In this document: piece by piece, positions 43,856 through 50,293 of the stretch
Position numbering within the stretch: the stretch's first letter is position 1
Layout of the letters: each line of letters opens with the position of its first letter
Assembly (NCBI GenBank): GCA_903911435.1
Contig: CAIWDF010000054.1
Coordinates: forward strand, 1-52,550
Length of the DNA stretch: 52,550 nucleotides
From: an uncultured Bacteroidota bacterium
GTDB lineage: Bacteria; Bacteroidota; Bacteroidia; 2-12-FULL-35-15
Reading direction: 5' to 3'
The notes under the pieces: generated by a model
Database searches by the model: none
What the model saw: the letters and a program-made list of their open reading frames with translations, nothing else
Told to the model about the DNA's origin: nothing
Made by a program: the position numbers and the translations under genes

Positions 43856-45544
43856 TTATTTCGCAATCGTAATTTTATGTGTTGTATTCCCTTTATTGTT
43901 TTTTACAGAAATAAAATAAGAACCATTGGCACGTGAAGCTAGGTTGAGTGCATGCTTTCCGCCTGTTGCTATTTCTTCGCTCATTACTACTTTCCCAACA
44001 ATATCAAAAACAGTAATTGAAGTGGTGCTTGAAGTAGTGCCTAAATCAATTACAAATAAACCATCCGTTGAAGGATTAGGATAAACAGAAACAAATGAAT
44101 TAGAAGAAGCCTCATTGATTCCAACAAATACGAAGTTGTAATCAGCGGAAACAGCAGTACATCCAAATGTATTAGCCACCGATACGGTGTAGATACCCGA
44201 TTGATATACTGTATCCGATTGGTTGGTTCCTAATGCTGTTGTTCCATAATACCATTGATAAGTATCGTAAACATTGGTGCTTAGAATATTTGTAGTTTCG
44301 GTAATCACAGGAACTATTGGAGCTGGATTTACTACCAAGGTTAAGGTATCGCTATCAACAGTTTGAACGGTGGTACAACCCTCGCTACTTGTTAACTCGC
44401 AATAAACCTGATAAGTACTTGGAGGTATTGTACCTGCTGGAACAAACAATGATTGAGTAGAACCTACAGGTCCTAAGCCAATAAGATACCATGTAAACGA
44501 TGGTGTAGCTCCTTGGTTCACAGCAACAGCTGATCCTGCTAAATCGGTATTTGCACAAATGGTTAATGAAGTTGGTATGGTTACACTTGGAGTTACCGGA
44601 TTAGATTCTGTTAATAATGCAGCATAAGAAGTAGTACTTCCTGCTCCGTTTGTAACTACACAGTGATAATGATATCCTGATAGACCTGAAGTGTTTGAAA
44701 TTATTAAGGTATCATTATCAACACCTGAATAAACACCTGCATTAGATAATGCAACAAAACCAGTTCCGTTATCTTCTTCCCATTGATAGGTAGCAGCATT
44801 TGTTGCACCCACAATGAAAGTAGCAGTGCCACCAAAACAAGAGGTAACATCAGTTGGGTCGGTAATGATGATTGGAGCTGCTGAAGCGGCTAAACCAACA
44901 AATCTTACATTGTCAATACTAAATGTTCCTGTATTTGCTTCAGAATTCCATGCATAAAAACGAAAACTAATAGGGTTAGTAAGGCTACTGAAACTGCCCC
45001 CTGTTAATATTATCAAACTACCATTTTGGTTAGTACTAACATCTGCTGTTACGAAAAACTCATTCGTTCCTTCTATGCTTAAATTAGCATTTGCTGGTGA
45101 TATCGCATTGGCAATATTCGAAGTAAAACCATCAACACTTGAACGAACTACATAAGAACGAATTCCTGTGCCTGAACGCCTTACAGAGAAACCAATCGTA
45201 TCTAAGGATAATGAGTAACCTGCATCTGGGGAAAGAGTAACTTCATAATATTGTGTATCCGCTATAGCTCCCGTCATTTGAGAATAAAGTGTATTGCCAT
45301 TAGCTGAACCTGCTGGCCAATTGGTATAATTAAAACGACCTATTGTTCCAGTAGCAGGATTAGAAGGAGTGCCTATTGCAGAAAAACTTCCAAAAGTTAC
45401 CCCTGTAGCTGTTGGAACAAAACTTGGATCGGTAGTGCCCGATGTGGTTTTTACACTATCAAAAGTGTAAGTAACGTTAAACGATTGCGCGTTTAGGAAA
45501 AATGTTGAAATTGCGAAAGCAACTAATAAAGTAATTTTTTTCAT
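43856..45544 (-). CDS. T9SS-secreted modular adhesin-like protein (one repeat module)
   Basis: A 562-residue paralog of the protein encoded at 40502. The ATG at 45544 starts a signal peptide (MKKITLLVAFAISTFFLNA). The N-terminal domain (about 20-220) is nearly identical to the paralog's, even at many silent sites. It is followed by a single ~250-residue Ig-like module (YQWEEDNGTGFVALSNAGVY ... PVTPSVTIPTSLTICAN) and a type A sorting domain (VSVYPNPSTDGLFVIDLG ... NGSYFISVK). It lies directly upstream of the long copy and has its own promoter (45569-45576) and terminator. The length difference from the paralog equals two modules. Confidence 0.87.
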   Translation of the reverse strand: MKKITLLVAFAISTFFLNAQSFNVTYTFDSVKTTSGTTDPSFVPTATGVTFGSFSAIGTPSNPATGTIGRFNYTNWPAGSANGNTLYSQMTGAIADTQYYEVTLSPDAGYSLSLDTIGFSVRRSGTGIRSYVVRSSVDGFTSNIANAISPANANLSIEGTNEFFVTADVSTNQNGSLIILTGGSFSSLTNPISFRFYAWNSEANTGTFSIDNVRFVGLAASAAPIIITDPTDVTSCFGGTATFIVGATNAATYQWEEDNGTGFVALSNAGVYSGVDNDTLIISNTSGLSGYHYHCVVTNGAGSTTSYAALLTESNPVTPSVTIPTSLTICANTDLAGSAVAVNQGATPSFTWYLIGLGPVGSTQSLFVPAGTIPPSTYQVYCELTSSEGCTTVQTVDSDTLTLVVNPAPIVPVITETTNILSTNVYDTYQWYYGTTALGTNQSDTVYQSGIYTVSVANTFGCTAVSADYNFVFVGINEASSNSFVSVYPNPSTDGLFVIDLGTTSSTTSITVFDIVGKVVMSEEIATGGKHALNLASRANGSYFISVKNNKGNTTHKITIAK

Positions 45545-45568
45545 GGTTTTTATTTTATATTTATTGAG

Positions 45569-45576
45569 CAAAAGTA
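45569..45576 (-). promoter_or_regulatory. -7 promoter element (TACTTTTG) of the short adhesin-like gene
   Basis: Minus-strand TACTTTTG fits TAnnTTTG, 24 bp before the ATG at 45544 and overlapping an earlier in-frame start. Confidence 0.55.
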
Positions 45577-45599
45577 ATAATTATATGTTATCCGAAAGT

Positions 45600-46166
45600 T
45601 TATTTATTATTAAAACTAGTCATGGTAAGTTGCAGGCCAATGGTTGCAAAACCAACTAGCATGTCGGTTGCCATTTTGATACGAGGCACTAGGGCTTTGT
45701 TCTCTTCTTCCGTCCAATTTCCAAGTACATAATCTACTTGTCGTCCTTTCGAGAATTCGCTGCCTACTCCGAATCGTAAGCGAGCATACTCGGAGGTGTT
45801 GAGTACTTCTTGTATGTTCTTTAATCCATTGTGTCCGCCATCGCTTCCTTTTCCTTTCATTCTCAGGGTACCGAAAGGCAAAGCAATATCGTCAGTAATT
45901 ACCAACAAACGTTCTTTATCTATCTTTTCCATTTGCATCCAATAATTAACAGCCTTGCCACTAAGATTCATAAAAGTGGAAGGTTTAATCAATATTAATG
46001 ATCTGCCTTTGGTTCTGAATTCGGCAACGGATGCTAATCGGTCGACCCGAAATTTTAAATTATGTTCTTTGGCTAAGGTATCGAGAACGGTGAACCCGAT
46101 GTTATGGCGTGTGTTTTGGTATTCATCACCCATATTTCCTAAACCTACCACAAGTATTTTGCTCAT
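45600..46166 (-). CDS. pth: Peptidyl-tRNA hydrolase
   Basis: A 188-residue enzyme that releases tRNA from stalled peptidyl-tRNA. Catalytic His is in YQNTRHNIGFTVLD (residues 16-29), with SLILIKPSTFMNLSGKAV, ITDDIALPFGTLRMKGKGSD and GGHNGLKNI as the other conserved blocks. Length is normal. The order prs-rplY-pth on one strand is common in bacteria. It has its own -7 element (46186-46193). A terminator hairpin (46221-46257) separates it from rplY. Confidence 0.95.
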   Translation of the reverse strand: MSKILVVGLGNMGDEYQNTRHNIGFTVLDTLAKEHNLKFRVDRLASVAEFRTKGRSLILIKPSTFMNLSGKAVNYWMQMEKIDKERLLVITDDIALPFGTLRMKGKGSDGGHNGLKNIQEVLNTSEYARLRFGVGSEFSKGRQVDYVLGNWTEEENKALVPRIKMATDMLVGFATIGLQLTMTSFNNK

Positions 46167-46185
46167 ATCAATCTTAAATTTATGT

Positions 46186-46193
46186 CAAAAATA
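46186..46193 (-). promoter_or_regulatory. -7 promoter element (TATTTTTG) of pth
   Basis: Minus-strand TATTTTTG fits TAnnTTTG, 19 bp before the pth ATG (46166). Confidence 0.45.
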
Positions 46194-46220
46194 ATAATTC
46201 CTATTGGCTCGAAGGCATAA

Positions 46221-46257
46221 AAAAAGTTGACAAAACAAAATGTTCTGTCAACTTTTT
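46221..46257. terminator. Terminator between rplY and pth
   Basis: AAAAAGTTGACA (46221-46232) pairs with TGTCAACTTTTT (46246-46257), a perfect 12-bp stem whose minus-strand arm ends in T5 after the rplY stop. Confidence 0.75.
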
Positions 46258-46276
46258 AAAAATGGAAAGATGATTT

Positions 46277-46933
46277 CTATTTTTTAGCTGGTGCTTTTGC
46301 TGCTGCAGGTGCTGCTGTTTTAGCTGCTGCTGGTGCTGCTGCTTTTGCTGCTGGTGCTGCTGCTGCTGTTTTAGCTGGATCTTCAACCACTGCACGTGTT
46401 ACCTCGATAGAAATAACGGTAACATTTGGAGCGTTTAAGAAAGTGATACCATCAACATGAATTTCACCAACACTTACTGAATTACCAATTTCTAGTTTGT
46501 CAATTGCAATGGTTACTTCATCAGGCATTTTTTCTACCAATCCTTTTGCACGAAGTGTTTTTAATTTTTTAGATAATCTTCCACCGTTTCTAACTCCTGG
46601 TGAAGTACCAGATGTCCTAACAGGTAGGTTCATCACTACTGGTTTACCAGCAACGATTTCTAAAAAATCAACATGCATAAGGTGATCTTTCAATGGATGA
46701 AACTGTGCTTCTTGAACGATAGCATGGTATTTATTACCTGCAATGTCCAAATCCACAGTGTGTACATTTGGTGTATAAATTAAGTTTTTAAAATCGGCCG
46801 ATAAAACCGAAAAATGGATTTGTTCTTTACCTCCGTAAAGTACACACGGTACTAGCTTAGCATTTCTCAATGCTTTTGCATCTGTTTTCCCTACGTTCGC
46901 ACGTGGCGAACCGCTAATAGATACTGATTTCAT
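46277..46933 (-). CDS. rplY: Ribosomal protein bL25 (Ctc type)
   Basis: A 218-residue L25/Ctc protein of the 50S subunit, binding 5S rRNA. The N-terminal L25 domain (about 1-95) begins SVSISGSPRANVGKTDAKAL and includes LVPCVLYGGKEQIHFSV and AIVQEAQFHPLKDHLMHVDF. The TL5-like beta domain follows (about 100-185). The C-terminus is an Ala/Pro/Lys low-complexity tail (about 190-218), a common Bacteroidota feature. It lies between prs and pth. A short hairpin in the leader (46960-46981) could be regulatory. Confidence 0.95.
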   Translation of the reverse strand: MKSVSISGSPRANVGKTDAKALRNAKLVPCVLYGGKEQIHFSVLSADFKNLIYTPNVHTVDLDIAGNKYHAIVQEAQFHPLKDHLMHVDFLEIVAGKPVVMNLPVRTSGTSPGVRNGGRLSKKLKTLRAKGLVEKMPDEVTIAIDKLEIGNSVSVGEIHVDGITFLNAPNVTVISIEVTRAVVEDPAKTAAAAPAAKAAAPAAAKTAAPAAAKAPAKK

Positions 46934-46959
46934 TTGTTTTTTATTTTTTTATTTTTTGG

Positions 46960-46981
46960 TGGTTGACGCGCCCTTCAACCA
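46960..46981 (-). promoter_or_regulatory. Hairpin in the rplY leader
   Basis: TGGTTGA and TCAACCA pair across an 8-nt loop in the prs-rplY gap, followed on minus by an A/T-rich leader to the rplY ATG. It may be a leader or terminator structure; no ribosomal-protein binding motif is recognised. Confidence 0.3.
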
Positions 46982-47020
46982 ACCTGTTAATATATGTGGA
47001 CGCAGTATGATTAATATTGT

Positions 47021-47956
47021 TTATGCAACTATAAAATTAGATGCTATCGATTCGTGATTATGTACACTGTGCAATACCTTGGCAAACAAACTTGCTACCG
47101 AAAGCACTTTTATTTTTGGGCTTTCTTGGCGCAACGGAATGGTATCGGTAACTACCAGTTCGGTGATTCTCGATTTCTCGATGTTTTCGTAAGCCTTGCC
47201 CGACAATACAGCGTGGGTACATACTGCACGCACACTTTTAGCGCCTCTATCCAACATCATGTCGGATGCTTTGGTAAGCGTACCTCCGGTGTCTATCAAA
47301 TCATCAACTAGTACAATGTCTTTTCCTTCTACTTCGCCTATCACCGTCATGCTATCTACCACATTGGCTTTTGTACGTTGCTTGTAACAAATAACGATAT
47401 CCGATTTGAGGAACTTGGCGTAAGCATTAGCACGTTTGGTACCGCCCATATCGGGAGCTGCCATGGTTAAGTTGGGCAGGTTTAAACTTTGAATGTATGG
47501 TAAAAAGATGGACGAAGCATATAAATGGTCGACCGGAAAATCGAAAAATCCTTGTATTTGGTCGGCATGCAAATCCATGGTGATGATGCGAGTGGCACCA
47601 GCTGCCGAAAGTAAATTAGCTACCATCTTGGCTCCAATTGCCACGCGAGGTTGGTCTTTACGGTCTTGGCGAGCAAATCCGAAATAAGGCAACACCGCAA
47701 TGATTTGATGAGCCGATGCACGTTTGGCTGCATCAATCATCAAAAGCAATTCGAATAAATTATCGGTAGGAGGTACGGTAGACTGGATGATGAACACATC
47801 ACTACCTCTTACGGTTTCTTCGTAAGATGTCTGAAACTCACCGTCACTAAAACGAAGCAACGATACTTTTCCTAAATCTTGCCCATAGTTTTTAGCGATG
47901 TTTTCGGCTAAATGACGGGTGATGGAACCTGAAAATAATTTTACTTGATAGCTCAT
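47021..47956 (-). CDS. prs: Ribose-phosphate pyrophosphokinase (PRPP synthetase)
   Basis: A 311-residue class I enzyme that makes PRPP from ribose-5-phosphate and ATP for nucleotide synthesis. Seen are VKLFSGSITRHLAENIAKNY, the ATP-flexible-loop region LPYFGFARQDRKDQPRVAIG, the Mg site MDLHADQIQGFFDFPVDHLY, and the PRPP motif VLVDDLIDTGGTLTKAS (about 215-232). Length is typical. It is first in the prs-rplY-pth group and uses a promoter at 47976-47983. Confidence 0.96.
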   Translation of the reverse strand: MSYQVKLFSGSITRHLAENIAKNYGQDLGKVSLLRFSDGEFQTSYEETVRGSDVFIIQSTVPPTDNLFELLLMIDAAKRASAHQIIAVLPYFGFARQDRKDQPRVAIGAKMVANLLSAAGATRIITMDLHADQIQGFFDFPVDHLYASSIFLPYIQSLNLPNLTMAAPDMGGTKRANAYAKFLKSDIVICYKQRTKANVVDSMTVIGEVEGKDIVLVDDLIDTGGTLTKASDMMLDRGAKSVRAVCTHAVLSGKAYENIEKSRITELVVTDTIPLRQESPKIKVLSVASLFAKVLHSVHNHESIASNFIVA

Positions 47957-47975
47957 TTTTATTGTAAAAGGGATG

Positions 47976-47983
47976 CAAATGTA
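47976..47983 (-). promoter_or_regulatory. -7 promoter element (TACATTTG) of prs
   Basis: Minus-strand TACATTTG fits TAnnTTTG, 19 bp before the prs ATG at 47956. Confidence 0.5.
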
Positions 47984-48012
47984 ATTAAATTTGCCTTACA
48001 TGAAAAGATTTT

Positions 48013-48043
48013 TTTGTCAATCCAAGTATTTTGAATAGTTTTG
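48013..48043 (+). promoter_or_regulatory. Full Bacteroidota promoter of the tRNA-Leu gene
   Basis: TTTG (48013-48016), then 19 bp, then TAGTTTTG (48036-48043). Both -33 and -7 elements and the spacing match the Bacteroidota consensus. It lies about 57 bp before the tRNA, leaving a short leader to be processed. Confidence 0.65.
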
Positions 48044-48100
48044 CGCCCCGAAACCAATTATCGGATTGCAGATTGACAAGTTTTCAAATTGCAAATTGAC

Positions 48101-48180
48101 GCCCGGATGGCGGAATTGGTAGACGCGCTGGTCTCAAACACCTGTGGGAAACCGTGCCGGTTCGACTCCGGCTCCGGGTA
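48101..48180 (+). tRNA. tRNA-Leu (anticodon CAA)
   Basis: Acceptor stem GCCCGGA (48101-48107) pairs with TCCGGGT (48173-48179; one G-U), discriminator A48180, no encoded CCA. The D-arm is GGCGGAATTGGTAGACGC. The anticodon loop CTCAAAC (48133-48139) gives CAA (48135-48137). The variable arm is long, as in type II tRNAs, and the T-arm is GCCGG-TTCGACT-CCGGC. The anticodon stem CTGGT/ACCTG has one T-T mismatch, which folding programs may flag. The 3' half lies antisense to the end of the recombinase gene. A terminator hairpin (48184-48229) follows. Confidence 0.9.
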
Positions 48181-49765
48181 CAGAGCCGGACTTTTCGAAG
48201 AAAATTTGAGAAGTTCGGCTTTTATTTTTCTCCAAATCCCTTGCTAAATCTGCGATACAGAGGATCACTGAATTTACAACCGGGGTTCGATAATTATCTT
48301 TTTTAGCATCATATACCAAACCGTTCGGAAATAAGGTATTTTGCAAAATCTGTTTTTGGTAGAAATCTCCAGACTCCCATACAGGAGCGAGGTTTGAAGC
48401 TAATTTAAGAGAGTAATTTATCAGTTCTTTAGGGTTCGATAATTTTTTTTCGAGTGATTCAATTTGTTTCAAAATGGACTCTTTTTTTGCATTCATTTCT
48501 GCCGAAAATTCCTCGTAAATATCAAAACTTACATTTCCTAGGGCATGTCTTTTTCTCAAGTTGTAAAATTCAGCCTCTACTTCGTTTAGTTTTAAACCAA
48601 GCATTTTTTTCTCGCTGGTATTGCTTTCTGTTAAATTTTGCCAAGTATATCCCAATTGAATGCTCAACGGTTCTATAAAAGTGGAATCAATCGTATATGC
48701 CTTAAGTAAATCCTTAAATCTGTCGTGCATTATTTTAACACTCCGATTTATTTTCACCCCTTTTCTGTTCACTTTATAATAGTAAAGGCCTTTCTTCTTT
48801 ACTAAATAGCCTGTAAAGGGAGCACCACTATCCGCATCCTTTACAAAAATCTTTAACGGAAGATAATCATTCGCCTTATGACTACTGTACCCATCTGTTT
48901 TCTTTTGCTCATTTGCACTTAAAAATAAACTCTGTTCAATCAATGCAGGATGATTCCCTTTGATGACCTCGCCATTGAGTAAATTATGCGCCATAAAACC
49001 ACAATAGAAAGGATTCCTAAAAATTTCTGTCAATGTCTGTTTTGCCATTTTCATACCCAATCCATTCAACTTCCCAATAATTTGCTCATAGGTCATTCCC
49101 TTTGCACGCCAATTAAAAGCTAGGTTTATTAACTCCCCCTTTTCATTTATTATAATGGTTTGCTTTACGGCACCCTTAACAAATGAATAGCCAGTTGGTG
49201 CAGGACCAATCCATTCTCCCCTCAACAATTTTTCACGCATTCCGTCAATAGTCTTCTGTCTGCGCAAGTCATTGTCGTATTTTCCGAAAATAAATTGGAT
49301 GTTCTGTTGAAGGGTTCCTGAATGAGAATTAGTATCTATTGGTTGGGTAACAGCAACAATATTTACACCTGTTTTCTTCAGTTCACTTGCGATATAAATT
49401 GCACTATCTCCCGTTCTGCTGAAACGATCAAGGCTATATACTAAGATAAATGAGATCTTTGCTTTACTCGCTTTAACAAAATTGAGCATGCGGTTGAATT
49501 CTTTTCGCTCATCACTCTTTGCACTCTCAAATGTTCCTCCAAAGTAACCTTTGATGACAAATTGATTTTTTTGTGCATATTCTGTACAGAACTTTTTCTG
49601 CCATTCCAGACTTTGGTTGGTATCCATCTGCTCCTTGGAACTAACCCTTGTGTATATTACACAATTTTGAACACCGATTATTTTAGCGTCATTGCTTTTA
49701 CCCTTGGCAAACTGATTAAGCAACATTTCGTTTTTTGATATTTTCTTTTCCTTCATCTTTATCAT
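48134..49765 (-). CDS. Large serine recombinase (integrase)
   Basis: A 543-residue serine recombinase. The catalytic domain (about 33-175) has nucleophile Ser42 in CVIYTRVSSKEQ and Arg117 in SLDRFSR. The recombinase domain follows (about 180-290, GPAPTGYSFVKGAVKQTIII; MTYEQIIGKLNGLGMKMAKQ). A zinc-ribbon-like stretch (about 305-342) keeps the shape of the family (GAPFTGYLVKKKGLYYYKVN), but its four expected Cys appear as D310, S313, V332 and V337. A coiled coil spans about 385-445. The last 15 residues (VPGAGVEPARFPTGV) are encoded antisense to tRNA-Leu and the stop lies in the anticodon loop, so its 3' end depends on the integration site. Fitness and activity are unproven. Confidence 0.9.
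   Translation of the reverse strand: MIKMKEKKISKNEMLLNQFAKGKSNDAKIIGVQNCVIYTRVSSKEQMDTNQSLEWQKKFCTEYAQKNQFVIKGYFGGTFESAKSDERKEFNRMLNFVKASKAKISFILVYSLDRFSRTGDSAIYIASELKKTGVNIVAVTQPIDTNSHSGTLQQNIQFIFGKYDNDLRRQKTIDGMREKLLRGEWIGPAPTGYSFVKGAVKQTIIINEKGELINLAFNWRAKGMTYEQIIGKLNGLGMKMAKQTLTEIFRNPFYCGFMAHNLLNGEVIKGNHPALIEQSLFLSANEQKKTDGYSSHKANDYLPLKIFVKDADSGAPFTGYLVKKKGLYYYKVNRKGVKINRSVKIMHDRFKDLLKAYTIDSTFIEPLSIQLGYTWQNLTESNTSEKKMLGLKLNEVEAEFYNLRKRHALGNVSFDIYEEFSAEMNAKKESILKQIESLEKKLSNPKELINYSLKLASNLAPVWESGDFYQKQILQNTLFPNGLVYDAKKDNYRTPVVNSVILCIADLARDLEKNKSRTSQIFFEKSGSVPGAGVEPARFPTGV
48176..48229. repeat. Candidate attachment site/terminator, tRNA-proximal copy
   Basis: A 54-bp sequence beginning GGGTAC at the tRNA 3' end. 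It matches 52125-52178 in 50 of 54 positions. It contains a stem AGCCGGACTT/AAGTTCGGCT (one G-U) and ends TTTTATTTTT, so it also looks like the tRNA terminator. The recombinase frame reads through it as KNKSRTSQIFFEK. Confidence 0.7.
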
Positions 49766-49932
49766 ATTTTAATTTGTGATTTCTGTTTATTTTTTCTTCA
49801 GATGTTTGTTTTTCCTTTTTGTAGAGCTCATAAAACAGAATAGATAATTTCTCTATTGTTTGGATAGCTTCTTCAGCTTGCTCATCCGAATAATTTTCTA
49901 ATCCTTTACAATTTCTTAATTCTTCTTTTGAT
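49716..49932 (-). pseudogene. 5'-truncated small frame upstream of the recombinase
   Basis: An open minus frame of about 71 codons begins just after a TAA (49933-49935) without any start codon and ends TAA at 49716-49718, overlapping the recombinase start by 50 bp. It reads KEELRNCKGLENYSDEQAEE then AIQTIEKLSILFYELYKKEK and looks like a real, helical protein remnant. The upstream part seems to be missing. It may be a former partner or regulator of the recombinase. Confidence 0.45.
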
Positions 49933-50062
49933 TATGTCGGTTTAGGACAAATGAATGGTAAGAGGAGAACTTTATTTTGCTCTTGTTAAGAATTTTGATT
50001 CTCGGTAAGCAGATGACCTTACAAATCCCAAATGCGAGCCATATCCCTTGTGTCTTCAAAAA

Positions 50063-50124
50063 GTTCGTTCATGTTTGGTGTGAACGGGGGTACGAACAAA
50101 GAGCCTTGCAGTAGCAAGGCTCTT
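50063..50124. repeat. Hairpin with tRNA-like GGGGGTAC edge
   Basis: AAGAGCCTTGC-AGTA-GCAAGGCTCTT (50099-50124) is a perfect 11-bp stem. Just upstream are nested pairs GTTCG/CGAAC and GTTCA/TGAAC and the word GGGGGTAC (50086-50093), similar in layout to the GGGTAC-plus-hairpin at 48176 and 52125. The rest of 49936-50293 shows no gene with a start codon. Confidence 0.45.
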
Positions 50125-50293
50125 GTCGTTTAAGGGATTTAGGTGAACCGAAAAAATAGCAATAAAAAAATGGATTGGGGTGCGATATTTGGGTGCGATG
50201 TTTGGAAAAGTACCACGCAATAGGCAATATAGCCAGTTTCTAAGCTCAATTATTTCATTCTCCGTATAAATGACATCGTTCGTATTAAGAATG

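Noticed and set aside
48101-48180. tRNA-Leu as a broken pseudogene because of the antisense recombinase end and one stem mismatch
   Set aside because: The acceptor, D, T arms and anticodon loop are intact and a full -33/-7 promoter and terminator flank it.
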